NCBI RefSeq assembly: GCF_902859705.1
Contig: NZ_CADIJO010000029.1
Location: 1 to 62,719, forward strand
Origin: Achromobacter deleyi
Lineage (GTDB): Bacteria; Pseudomonadota; Gammaproteobacteria; Burkholderiales; Burkholderiaceae_B
Length of the DNA: 62,719 nucleotides
Reading direction: 5' to 3'
Shown: one piece after another, positions 32,863 to 41,623 of the stretch
How the letters are laid out: the number at the start of each line of letters is the position of its first letter
Numbering within the stretch: position 1 is the stretch's first letter
The notes under the pieces: model-generated
The model's database searches: none
What the model was told of the DNA's origin: nothing
The model's input: the letters and a program-made list of their open reading frames with translations, nothing else
Translations under genes and position numbers: made by a program

Positions 32863-33855
32863 ATGACGCCCTTCAAAGGAAAACTCCGCACCCGGCATCT
32901 GGAAATCGTGCTGACGGTGGCCGAGCTGGGCAACCTGTCCAAGGCGGCCACGCAACTGCACAGCACGCAGTCGGGCCTGTCGCGGGCCATCGCCGAAATC
33001 GAGGAACTGGTGGGTGCGCGGCTGTTCGAACGCACGGCCCGCGGCACCAGTTGCACGCCGCTGGGCGAAGCCATGTGCCGCCATGCGCGCCAATTGCTGA
33101 CGGGCTTTCGCAAGGCCGAGATCGACCTGGCCGCGCTGTCGCGCGGCGACGAAGGCAGCCTGACGGTGGGCTGTTTTTCCATGTTTGCCGGCTGGCCGGT
33201 GGCCCAGGCGGCGACGCGCTTTCGCCAGGCCTATCCGCGCATCACGCTCACGCTTGAGATCGGCACGCACGAACGCCTGATCGAAGACCTGGACGCGGGC
33301 GCGCTGGACGTGTTGATCAGCCGTTTTTCGTCCACGGTCAATCCGCAGGTCTATCGGTCGGCCACCTTGCTGGAAGACGCCGTGGTGCTGGTCTGCGGAC
33401 CGAACCATCCGCTGGCGGGCCGGCCGGACGCCGGCCTGGCCGAATGCGTGGCCTATCCGTGGATCACCGCCCTGCCCGGCAGCCGCATCCGCGGCGAGCT
33501 GGAAATGCTGCTGCACCAGGCGGGCCTGCCGATTCCGGATATGATCGGCGCCCTGTCGCTGGAATTCGGCCGCGAAATGCTGCTGGAAGGCCATTATCTG
33601 TGGATGCTGCCGGGCAGCGTTGCGGCGGTGCGCGAGGCGCGCGGCGAAGTCGTCGTGCTGGCGGCCCGCCCCGCCCTGCGCAAATCGCCGCTGGCGGCGA
33701 TCTGGCGCCGCGACCGGCCCAGCACCCGCCAGGCCCGCGCGTTCGCGGACACGCTGGCCCAGGCCATTGCGGCTCAGGCCACGACGGCCCAGACCACGCT
33801 GGCCCAGGCCGTTATGGCTCAAGCCCCCCATCCAGCGCCTGTTAACACTGATTAG
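32863..33855 (+). CDS. LysR-family transcriptional regulator
   Basis: 330 residues from ATG 32863; an ATG at 32746 would add a non-conserved extension. Helix-turn-helix: LRTRHLEIVLTVAELGNLSKAATQLHSTQSGLSRAIAEIEELVGARLFERTARG. The substrate domain (LTVGCFSMFAGWPVAQAA) follows the GbpR/PcaQ-like branch. The last 35 residues are an Ala/Gln-rich tail made of repeats, unusual for LysR proteins. The gene ends 12 bases before the adenine deaminase start, so it may regulate its own operon with the deaminase. Confidence 0.9.
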   Translation: MTPFKGKLRTRHLEIVLTVAELGNLSKAATQLHSTQSGLSRAIAEIEELVGARLFERTARGTSCTPLGEAMCRHARQLLTGFRKAEIDLAALSRGDEGSLTVGCFSMFAGWPVAQAATRFRQAYPRITLTLEIGTHERLIEDLDAGALDVLISRFSSTVNPQVYRSATLLEDAVVLVCGPNHPLAGRPDAGLAECVAYPWITALPGSRIRGELEMLLHQAGLPIPDMIGALSLEFGREMLLEGHYLWMLPGSVAAVREARGEVVVLAARPALRKSPLAAIWRRDRPSTRQARAFADTLAQAIAAQATTAQTTLAQAVMAQAPHPAPVNTD

Positions 33856-34815
<960 letters not shown>

Positions 34816-34818
<3 letters not shown>

Positions 34819-34845
34819 GCGGCTTCGGCATAAGCGGCTTCGGCC
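34816..34845. repeat. 15-bp tandem duplication at the deaminase stop codon
   Basis: taagcggcttcggca (34816-34830) is followed by taagcggcttcggcc (34831-34845), identical at 14 of 15 positions. The first copy begins with the TAA stop. A further partial aagcc follows. Confidence 0.8.
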
Positions 34846-34856
34846 CAAGCCGTCGC

Positions 34857-34883
34857 CGGGCCATGCGCAACCCGCATGGCCCG
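34857..34883 (+). terminator. 11-bp hairpin downstream of the adenine deaminase gene
   Basis: CGGGCCATGCG and CGCATGGCCCG pair perfectly around a 5-base loop, 38 bases after the deaminase stop. No T-run follows, so termination may need Rho or the hairpin may stabilise the RNA. Confidence 0.5.
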
Positions 34884-34990
34884 GATCGAAACCGGCATGT
34901 CCTGGCCGCCCCGTTCGTCCCTACCATAGTCCGAAGACGGCAATGCCTTCAGGCGTTGCCGCCACGATGACAACGACAAGGGGCAACACC

Positions 34991-36262
34991 ATGACCGAAT
35001 CCGTCCAGGCCAGGCTGCGCGCCGGCCTGCTGACCGGCCTGCGCGACGAGAACGGCATCTGCCGTTTCAGCGCCATTCCGTATGCCGCACCGCCCTTGGG
35101 CGCGCTGCGCTTCGCACCGCCCGAGCCCGCCCGCTGGGAAGGCCCGCGGGATGCCACCCGCCCCGGCCCCGTACCGCCGCAGTTGCCCTCGCGCCTGCGC
35201 GGCGCCATGGGCGACTTTGACGCGCCGCAGTCCGAAGACTGCCTGCACCTGACCGTCTGGACCCCGGCCGCCGATGCGCGACGCCGGCCCGTGGTGGTGT
35301 GGCTGCATGGCGGCGCCTGGCAAAGCGGCGCGGGCGCGCTGGACTGGTACGACGGCGCGCGCCTGGCTGGGCGGGGCGACGTGGTGGTCGTGGCGGTGAA
35401 CTACCGGCTGGCCGCGCTGGGCTGGCTGCATGTGCCGGGGCAGACCGCCAACGTGGGGCTGCTGGACCAGGAAGCCGCCATCGACTGGGTAATGGACAAC
35501 ATCGACGCCATGGGCGGTGACCCCGAACGCGTCACGCTGATGGGCCAGTCGGCCGGCGCCTCGTCGATCTGCGCCATGCTGACGCGCCGGCCGCGCTTTG
35601 CCCGGGCGATCCTGCAGAGCGCTGCGCTGGGGCGCGGCTTTCGCAGTTCGGTGCAGGCCGCCGCATTGGGCAAGGTCTTCCTGGAAGCGGCTGGCGCCGC
35701 CACACTGCAAGCGGCCCGCGCCCTGCCCGTCGAACACCTGCTCGCCGCGCAGCAGGCGCCGCAAGTCGTCGCGGCGCTACAGGCCGAGGGCGGCCGCCGC
35801 AGCCTGTTCGGCCCGGTGCTGGACGGCCAGGTGCTGCCCGCCGACATCGCCCCGGCCTTGCAACGAGCCGCCGGCCGCGCCGACGTGCTGGTGGCCTATA
35901 CCCGCAATGAGATGGCCGCGTTTCCCGGCTACGGCACCGGCCCGGACAGCCAGGCCGCCAGTGAAGCCGTGTTCGGCGCGCCATCGCGGCAGTGGGCCAC
36001 GGATGCCGTCGCGCAGGGCCGCCAGGCTTGGCTGGCGCGCGTTGACGTGGCGCCGACCGAGGTCTTTCTCGCCTGCCACTGCATCGAACTGCCGTTCGTG
36101 TTCGGCACCCTGGACGCCTTCGACAGCGCGCCCATGCTGCGCGGCCTGCCATCTGCACAGGCGGCCCGGCTGACCGAAACGACGCAACGCGCCTGGCTCG
36201 CCTTCATCCGCGGCGAGACGCCCGACTGGCCGCCCGCGCCGCACCTGCACGCGTTGGACTGA
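34991..36262 (+). CDS. Type-B carboxylesterase
   Basis: 423 residues from ATG 34991, with AGGGG 7 bases upstream. The alpha/beta-hydrolase of the carboxylesterase B family is seen in FSAIPYAAPPLGALRFAPPEP, SEDCLHLTVWTP, the oxyanion loop WLHGGAWQSGAG, NVGLLDQEAAIDWV and the nucleophile S187 in LMGQSAGASS. A late CHCIELPFVFG gives the catalytic His region. It is shorter than many family members (about 500) but complete. No signal peptide: cytoplasmic hydrolysis of an ester is expected. A Bug-type gene follows after 66 bases. Confidence 0.9.
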   Translation: MTESVQARLRAGLLTGLRDENGICRFSAIPYAAPPLGALRFAPPEPARWEGPRDATRPGPVPPQLPSRLRGAMGDFDAPQSEDCLHLTVWTPAADARRRPVVVWLHGGAWQSGAGALDWYDGARLAGRGDVVVVAVNYRLAALGWLHVPGQTANVGLLDQEAAIDWVMDNIDAMGGDPERVTLMGQSAGASSICAMLTRRPRFARAILQSAALGRGFRSSVQAAALGKVFLEAAGAATLQAARALPVEHLLAAQQAPQVVAALQAEGGRRSLFGPVLDGQVLPADIAPALQRAAGRADVLVAYTRNEMAAFPGYGTGPDSQAASEAVFGAPSRQWATDAVAQGRQAWLARVDVAPTEVFLACHCIELPFVFGTLDAFDSAPMLRGLPSAQAARLTETTQRAWLAFIRGETPDWPPAPHLHALD

Positions 36263-36328
36263 GTCGAACGCCGGCCCGCCACGCGTAGCCACTGCTCTGC
36301 CGACAACACACACACAAGGGGAATATCC

Positions 36329-37279
36329 ATGTTCAAGTCTCTCGCGATCTCGCTTGCCCTGCTGCTGCCCGCCGCCGCCAGCGCGGCCTATCCCGACAAG
36401 CCGGTCAAGATCATCGTGTCCAACCCGCCTGGCGGTCCGGTGGACGTCATGCTGCGCGTGCTGGCCAGCAAGCTGTCGCAGGCCTGGGGCCAGGCGGTCG
36501 TGGTGGAAAACAAACCCGGCGCGTCCGGCATCATCAGCACCGGCGCGCTGGTCAAGTCCGCCCCGGACGGCTACACGCTGGGTATGGTGGTGGCCTCGTC
36601 CGTGACCATCGTGCCGTTCGCGGTGGACAGCCTGCCCTTCGATCCGCAAAAGGATCTGCAACCGGTGGCGCTGGTGGCGCGCACGCCGTTCCTGTTCATC
36701 GTGCCTGCCGACAGCCCGATCAAGACCTGGCAGGACTTCGTGCGCGAAAGCCGCGCGCGCAGCCTGTCGGTGGGTTCGTTCTCGATCGGCACCGCGTTTC
36801 ACCTGGTGTGGGAGCAGACCGCGCGGCGTGCCGGCATCAAGGCGCTGTATATCCCGTCGTCGTCCTCCGGCAAGACGCAGAACGACCTGATCGGCGGCCA
36901 GCTCGACGTGGGGCTGGATGCGCCGTCCAGTTCCAAGGGGCTGATCGACAGCGGCCGCCTGCGCGCGCTGGCCATCACCAGCCCCGAGCGCTTTGCCGGC
37001 CTGCCCGACACGCCGACGCTGCGCGAGTCCGGCATGACGGACTACGCGCCGCAACCGTGGATCGGCCTGATGGCGCCGGCCGGCGTGCCGGCTGACCGGG
37101 TGGCGCTGATTCAGAAGACGGTGTCGGACATCCTGAAGGAACCCGCGATGAAGGCGCAGATGCAGACGCTGGGCATGATTCCCATCGGCGGCACCGCGCA
37201 GGAACTGGCGGACACCATCGCCGCCGACCGGGCCGAGATGGGGCCGCTGATCAAGGAACTGGGGATCAAGCTGAATTGA
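36329..37279 (+). CDS. Bug-type (TctC) solute-binding protein
   Basis: 316 residues. The signal peptide MFKSLAISLALLLPAAASA leads to the family start YPDKPVKIIVSNPPGGPVDVMLRVLASKL and the loop VENKPGASGIISTGALVKS, DGYTLGMV. IPSSSSGKTQNDLIGGQLDVG and the C-terminal TLGMIPIGGTAQELAD are usual for tripartite tricarboxylate receptors. It would bind a small carboxylate or similar in the periplasm. No TctAB membrane genes are in the window, as is common for the expanded Bug family of Bordetella/Achromobacter. Located after the carboxylesterase, it may bind its product or substrate. Confidence 0.92.
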   Translation: MFKSLAISLALLLPAAASAAYPDKPVKIIVSNPPGGPVDVMLRVLASKLSQAWGQAVVVENKPGASGIISTGALVKSAPDGYTLGMVVASSVTIVPFAVDSLPFDPQKDLQPVALVARTPFLFIVPADSPIKTWQDFVRESRARSLSVGSFSIGTAFHLVWEQTARRAGIKALYIPSSSSGKTQNDLIGGQLDVGLDAPSSSKGLIDSGRLRALAITSPERFAGLPDTPTLRESGMTDYAPQPWIGLMAPAGVPADRVALIQKTVSDILKEPAMKAQMQTLGMIPIGGTAQELADTIAADRAEMGPLIKELGIKLN

Positions 37280-37288
37280 TGACGCCCG

Positions 37289-37316
37289 CCTGCCCACGCA
37301 TGCACGGGTGGGCAGG
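37289..37316 (+). terminator. Rho-independent-like terminator after the Bug gene
   Basis: CCTGCCCAC (37289-37297) pairs with GTGGGCAGG (37308-37316) around a 10-base loop. TTGTTCTTCT follows. It starts 9 bases after the Bug gene stop. Confidence 0.75.
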
Positions 37317-37345
37317 TTGTTCTTCTGGGGCCCTGTTTTCTTTCA

Positions 37346-37374
37346 TTGACCGACGGTCAGTCACTAAATAGAAT
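37346..37374 (+). promoter_or_regulatory. Promoter with overlapping TetR-like operator for the DHA2 exporter
   Basis: TTGACC (37346-37351) and TAGAAT (37369-37374) form a -35/-10 pair at 17-base spacing, 31 bases before the ATG. TGACCGACGGTCA (37347-37359) is a perfect 13-bp palindrome of the GACCG-N-CGGTC type favoured by TetR-family repressors, covering the -35 box. A repressor bound here would block the exporter gene. No TetR gene is in the window. Confidence 0.65.
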
Positions 37375-37404
37375 ACGGTCTTCCCCCTTTCCTGGTCGAT
37401 CCGT

Positions 37405-38898
37405 ATGACCCTCAGCCGCCGCCGCGCCCTGGTGCTTGCCGTCAACCTGGGCAGCTTCATCACCATCCTGGACATCAGCATCGTCAACGTGGCCCTGCCC
37501 ACTATGCAAGCCGCCTTGCGTATCGACATGGCCGGCTTGCAGTGGGTGGTGGATGCGTACGCACTGTTCCTGTCCGCCTTCATGCTGTCGGCGGGGCCGC
37601 TGGGCGACCGCTATGGCCGCAAGCGTTCGTGGCTGGCTGGCGTGCTGCTGTTCACCGTGGGCTCGGCGCTGTGCGGCGTGGCCGAGAGCCTGCCGATGCT
37701 GCTGATCGGCCGCGCCGTGCAGGGGGTCGCTGGCGCCTTGCTGATTCCCGGCGCGCTGTCGCTGTTGACGCAGGCCTTTCCCGAGCCTCGCGAACGGGCG
37801 CAGGCCATCGGTCTCTGGGCCTCGTGCAATGCCATCTCGCTGATCGTGGGGCCGATGCTGGGCGGCGTGCTGGTGGCGCACTTCAGCTGGCAAAGCATCT
37901 TTCTCATCAACCTGCCCGTGGGCGCACTGGCCATCGGGCTGGGCCTGTGGGGCATCCAGGAAAGCGCGCACCCCGAACACGCCGCGTTCGACCCCGCCGG
38001 CCAGGCGCTGAGCGTGATCTGGCTGGGCGCCCTGACCTACGGCCTGATCGCCGCGGGCGAGCATGGCTGGCAAGCGCCCGCCGCCGTCACGGCGCTGGCC
38101 ATTGCCGGCGTCAGCCTGGTCGCCTTCCTGTGGGTCGAGCAGAAAGTTGCGCGGCCGCTGCTGCCGCTGGGCCTGTTTCGCGACGCGGGGTTCGCAGTCA
38201 CCAACTTCGCGTCTTTCGTGCTGGGCTTCGGCGGCTACAGCAGCCTGTTCTTTTTCTCGCTGTACCTGCAGCACGTGCAAGGGCTGTCACCGCTGGCCAG
38301 CGGCTGGCAACTGGCGCCGCAGTTCGTGGCGTCGGGCCTGGTGTCGACCGTGTTCGGCCGCCTGAATGCGCGCTTCGGCCTGCCGCGCCTGATGATCGCC
38401 GGCTACGGCCTGATCGGCGCGGCCATGCTGGGCATGATGAGCCTGGACGCGCACACGCCCTATGCGCTGACCGGCACGCTGATGGTGGTGCTGGGGTTGG
38501 GCATGGGCCTGACGGTGCCCTCGACCAGCATGGCCGTCATGGCGACGGTGCCGCGCGAACGCTCGGGCATGGCGTCGGCCACCATGAACGCATTGCGCCA
38601 GACCGGCATGACCATCGGCATCGCGCTGCTGGGCGCGCTGATGAGCGGACGCGCGGTCGACAGCCTGGCCACGGCGCTGGCGCGCCTGGGCCAGCCGGAC
38701 GCGCAGGCCGTGGCGCGCGCCGCCGTCACGCAGCATGTGCTGCCCGCGCAGCCGGACGGCGTGGCGGCATTGTTTGCCGATGCCCTGGCTGGCGGCTTTC
38801 ACGCCGCGATGGCGGGCGCCGGCGCGATGTCGGTGCTGGCGGCATTGCTGCTGCTGATCGTCACGCGTGGCGCGCGGCCGGTGCTGCACGCGGCGTAA
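37405..38898 (+). CDS. DHA2-family (EmrB/QacA-type) MFS drug exporter, 14 TM
   Basis: 497 residues and about 14 helices. DHA2 marks are LGSFITILDISIVNVALPTMQAAL, LQWVVDAYALFLSAFMLSAGPLGDRYGRKRSW, RAVQGVAGALLIPGALSLL and FSWQSIFLINLPVGALAIGL. These drug:H+ antiporters export lipophilic or cationic compounds. The gene has its own promoter with a TetR-like operator just upstream, a typical inducible-efflux design, though the repressor is not adjacent. The substrate is unknown. Confidence 0.93.
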   Translation: MTLSRRRALVLAVNLGSFITILDISIVNVALPTMQAALRIDMAGLQWVVDAYALFLSAFMLSAGPLGDRYGRKRSWLAGVLLFTVGSALCGVAESLPMLLIGRAVQGVAGALLIPGALSLLTQAFPEPRERAQAIGLWASCNAISLIVGPMLGGVLVAHFSWQSIFLINLPVGALAIGLGLWGIQESAHPEHAAFDPAGQALSVIWLGALTYGLIAAGEHGWQAPAAVTALAIAGVSLVAFLWVEQKVARPLLPLGLFRDAGFAVTNFASFVLGFGGYSSLFFFSLYLQHVQGLSPLASGWQLAPQFVASGLVSTVFGRLNARFGLPRLMIAGYGLIGAAMLGMMSLDAHTPYALTGTLMVVLGLGMGLTVPSTSMAVMATVPRERSGMASATMNALRQTGMTIGIALLGALMSGRAVDSLATALARLGQPDAQAVARAAVTQHVLPAQPDGVAALFADALAGGFHAAMAGAGAMSVLAALLLLIVTRGARPVLHAA

Positions 38899-38940
38899 AT
38901 GCGCGCGACGCATCGCGATTTTCTGGCACATCGGCGCGGC

Positions 38941-38970
38941 ATTCCAGCCCTCGGAATTCCAGCGCCCGGA
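38941..38970. repeat. 15-bp tandem duplication in an intergenic region
   Basis: attccagccctcgga is followed by attccagcgcccgga (13 of 15 identical). It lies between the exporter stop and the M20 gene. Nothing else clear is seen in this 177-base gap except an AT-rich patch before the M20 start. Confidence 0.6.
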
Positions 38971-39075
38971 ATCAAACCGCGCCATTTTTAAGCATCGGTA
39001 AAAATCGCATCAAGGGGTTGTCGCTCGGGTAAGATTTCCGCCCAATAACAGGTTAACAACCAAGAGGAGACAACC

Positions 39076-40464
39076 ATGAAGCAACGCACTCTCGCGTGGC
39101 GCCTGGCGCCGTTGGCGCTGGCCGCGCACCTGGCCATGAGCGGACTGGCCGCCGCGCAAAGCGCGCCCGGCACGCAAGGCCCGCTGCAGCCCGCGCCCGA
39201 CGCGGCGCTGGCCGCGCAGATCGACCAGCGCGCCAAGGCCATCGAAGACAAGCTCATCGCCTGGCGCCGCGACATCCACCAGCATCCCGAACTGGGCAAC
39301 CAGGAAAACCGCACGTCCAAGCTGGTGGCCGACCACCTGCGCGCGCTGGGCATGGACGTCAAGACGGGCGTGGCCGGCACCGGCGTGGTCGCGGTACTGA
39401 AGGGCGGCAAGCCCGGCCCGGTGGTGGCGCTGCGCGCCGACATGGACGCGCTGCCGGTGAAGGAACAGGTCGACGTGCCGTTTGCCTCGAAGGCCAAGGG
39501 CACCTACCTGGGCAAGGAAGTGGACGTGATGCACGCCTGCGGCCACGATGCCCACACCGCCATCCTGATGGCCACGGCCGAAGTGCTGGCTGGCATGAAG
39601 GACCAGCTGCCCGGCAGCGTCAAATTCATCTTCCAGCCCGCCGAGGAAAGCCCGGCCGATTTCGAGCCGGACGGCAAGAAGATCTGGGGCGCCAAGATGA
39701 TGGTGCAGGAAGGCGTGCTGGAAAATCCCAAGGTCGACGCGATCTTCGGCCTGCACGTGTCCAGCAGCTATCCGGTGGGCAAGCTGTCGTGGCGCAGCGG
39801 CCCGGCGATGGCGGCGGCCGACCAGTTCTGGATCGACGTCACCGGCAAGCAGACCCATGGCGCACGCCCCTGGTCGGGCATCGACCCCATCGTGGTCAGC
39901 TCGCAGATCATCCTGGGCCTGCAGACCATTCCCAGCCGCCAGATCAACAGCATGCTGGAACCGGCCGTCATCACCGTGGGCGCCATCCATGGCGGCAACC
40001 GCATGAACATCGTGCCGGACAGCGTTGCCATGACGGGCACCATCCGTACGTACGACGAGGGCATGAAGAAAGACATCCACCAGCGCATCGAACGCACGGC
40101 CACGATGATCGCGCAGAGCGCGGGGGCCAAGGCCGATGTGCGTGTGGTCGAGCTGTACAACGCCACCGTCAACAACCCCGGCCTGACCGAGGAAATGGGC
40201 CCCACCCTGCGCCGCGTGGCCGGCGAAGGCAACTACGGCCTGCAGCCCAAGTCGACGGCATCGGAAGACTTTTCCTTCTACCAGGAGAAGGTGCCGGGCA
40301 TGTTCTTCTACCTGGGCGTGACGCCCAAGGGCACCGATCCGGAAACCGCCGCGCCCAACCACTCGCCACGTTTCTACGTGGATGAATCGGGCTTGATCAA
40401 CGGCGTGCGCGCCTTGTCGAACCTGACCGTGGACTACATGGCCCGCGCCAAAAAGGGCAGCTAG
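39076..40464 (+). CDS. M20-family amidohydrolase (hippurate/N-acyl-amino-acid type), secreted
   Basis: 462 residues, with AGAGGAGA before the ATG. A signal peptide (LALAAHLAMSGLAAAQ) implies a periplasmic enzyme, unlike cytoplasmic HipO. M20D motifs: IEDKLIAWRRDIHQHPELGNQE, VVALRADMDALPV, DVMHACGHDAHTAILMATAEVL with metal ligands, IFQPAEESP with the catalytic Glu, and STASEDFSFYQEKVPGMFFYLG near the end. It probably removes an acyl group from an N-acylated amino acid. The Bug gene downstream may bind the product, but 181 bases of hairpins separate them. Confidence 0.91.
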   Translation: MKQRTLAWRLAPLALAAHLAMSGLAAAQSAPGTQGPLQPAPDAALAAQIDQRAKAIEDKLIAWRRDIHQHPELGNQENRTSKLVADHLRALGMDVKTGVAGTGVVAVLKGGKPGPVVALRADMDALPVKEQVDVPFASKAKGTYLGKEVDVMHACGHDAHTAILMATAEVLAGMKDQLPGSVKFIFQPAEESPADFEPDGKKIWGAKMMVQEGVLENPKVDAIFGLHVSSSYPVGKLSWRSGPAMAAADQFWIDVTGKQTHGARPWSGIDPIVVSSQIILGLQTIPSRQINSMLEPAVITVGAIHGGNRMNIVPDSVAMTGTIRTYDEGMKKDIHQRIERTATMIAQSAGAKADVRVVELYNATVNNPGLTEEMGPTLRRVAGEGNYGLQPKSTASEDFSFYQEKVPGMFFYLGVTPKGTDPETAAPNHSPRFYVDESGLINGVRALSNLTVDYMARAKKGS

Positions 40465-40479
40465 CCTGGCTGGCGGCCA

Positions 40480-40560
40480 GGGCCTGCCCGGCGCGGCAGG
40501 CCCACAAGACGCACGTGCAAGGCGTGCGTTGCCGACGCACCCGCCGCCTTGCGCGGCGGG
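40480..40560. other. Three consecutive hairpins between the M20 and Bug genes
   Basis: GGGCCTGCC/GGCAGGCCC (40480-40503, 6-base loop), ACGCAC/GTGCGT (about 40510-40530) and CCCGCCGC/GCGGCGGG (40540-40560, 5-base loop) follow one another. No T-run follows the last. They may end the M20 transcript or protect RNA ends. Confidence 0.6.
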
Positions 40561-40645
40561 CATAAGCAAACCGCCATAAAGTCTTTGTGGGACCCCGCGC
40601 GGTTTCCTACAGTACGGCCCTTTGCCGCCTAAGAGCCGTACCCCC

Positions 40646-41623
40646 ATGCCGATTTCCCGACGCCGACTTCTGCTTGCCAGTGCACTGGCGCTGCCGCTTG
40701 CGCGGCCCCGTCCGGCGCGCGCCGCCGCGTGGCCCGAACGCCCCATCCGGCTGGTGGTGACCTTTCCGCCGGGCGGCGCCAGCGACATCGCCGCGCGCCT
40801 CATCGCGCCGAGCCTGGCGGACCGGCTGGGCCAGGCCATCGTGATCGAGAACCGTCCCGGCGCCGGTTCCACCCTGGGCGCGGCGCAAGTGGCGCAGGCC
40901 CCGGCCGACGGCTACACGCTGCTGATGTCGAACTCGGCGCCGCTGTCGATCTCGCCCGCGTTGATGCCGCAGCACAGCTACGACCCGCTGACCAGCTTTC
41001 GCCATGTTGCCTACATCGGCGCCGTGCCGACCGCCTTTGTCGTGCATCCATCGGTGCCCGTCGAGACCTTCGCGCAGCTGACCGACTGGATCAAGGCGCA
41101 GCCCGAACCCGTGCAATACGGCAGCGGCGGCCTGGCCTCGGTCGGCCAGATCGTGGGCGAACTGTATGCGCGCCAGACCGGCGCGCCGCTGCAGCACATT
41201 CCGTACAAGGGATCGGGCGCGATGCGCAATGACCTGCTGGGCGGCCAGATCCGCTTCGCGGTGGATGCGCTGCCGCAGAACCTGCCGTTCCTGCGTACCG
41301 GACAGTTGCGCCTCTTGGCCGTCACGACGCAGCAGCGCGTGCCGCAGGCGCCGGCGATTCCGGCGGTGGGAGAACTGGGCTACCCCGGCCTGGTGGCCGA
41401 GAATTTCATCGGCCTGTCGGGGCCGGCCGGCTTGCCGGATGCCATCAGCCAGCGCCTGCATGCCGCGTTGACGCAGGTGCTGCAAACGCCCGACCTGCGC
41501 GCCAAACTGGAAAGCCAGGGTTTCGTGCTGGCCGAGAAATCGCCCAGCGAATTCACCGACTTCGTGCGCCGCCAGGCCGACGCCTGGGGGCCGGTGGTGC
41601 GTGCCACCGGAGCCAGCCTGTGA
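40646..41623 (+). CDS. Bug-type (TctC) solute-binding protein
   Basis: 325 residues from ATG 40646; MPISRRRLLLASALALPLARP is a short signal with three Arg, resembling a Tat-type start. The Bug pattern is WPERPIRLVVTFPPGGASDIAARLIAPSL, VIENRPGAGSTLGAAQVA, DGYTLLMSN, IPYKGSGAMRNDLLGGQIRFAVD and LSGPAGLPDAISQRL. It would bind a small organic acid in the periplasm. Its stop overlaps the start of the BMP-like gene (GTGA), so the two are co-translated, a combination I have not seen described. Confidence 0.91.
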   Translation: MPISRRRLLLASALALPLARPRPARAAAWPERPIRLVVTFPPGGASDIAARLIAPSLADRLGQAIVIENRPGAGSTLGAAQVAQAPADGYTLLMSNSAPLSISPALMPQHSYDPLTSFRHVAYIGAVPTAFVVHPSVPVETFAQLTDWIKAQPEPVQYGSGGLASVGQIVGELYARQTGAPLQHIPYKGSGAMRNDLLGGQIRFAVDALPQNLPFLRTGQLRLLAVTTQQRVPQAPAIPAVGELGYPGLVAENFIGLSGPAGLPDAISQRLHAALTQVLQTPDLRAKLESQGFVLAEKSPSEFTDFVRRQADAWGPVVRATGASL

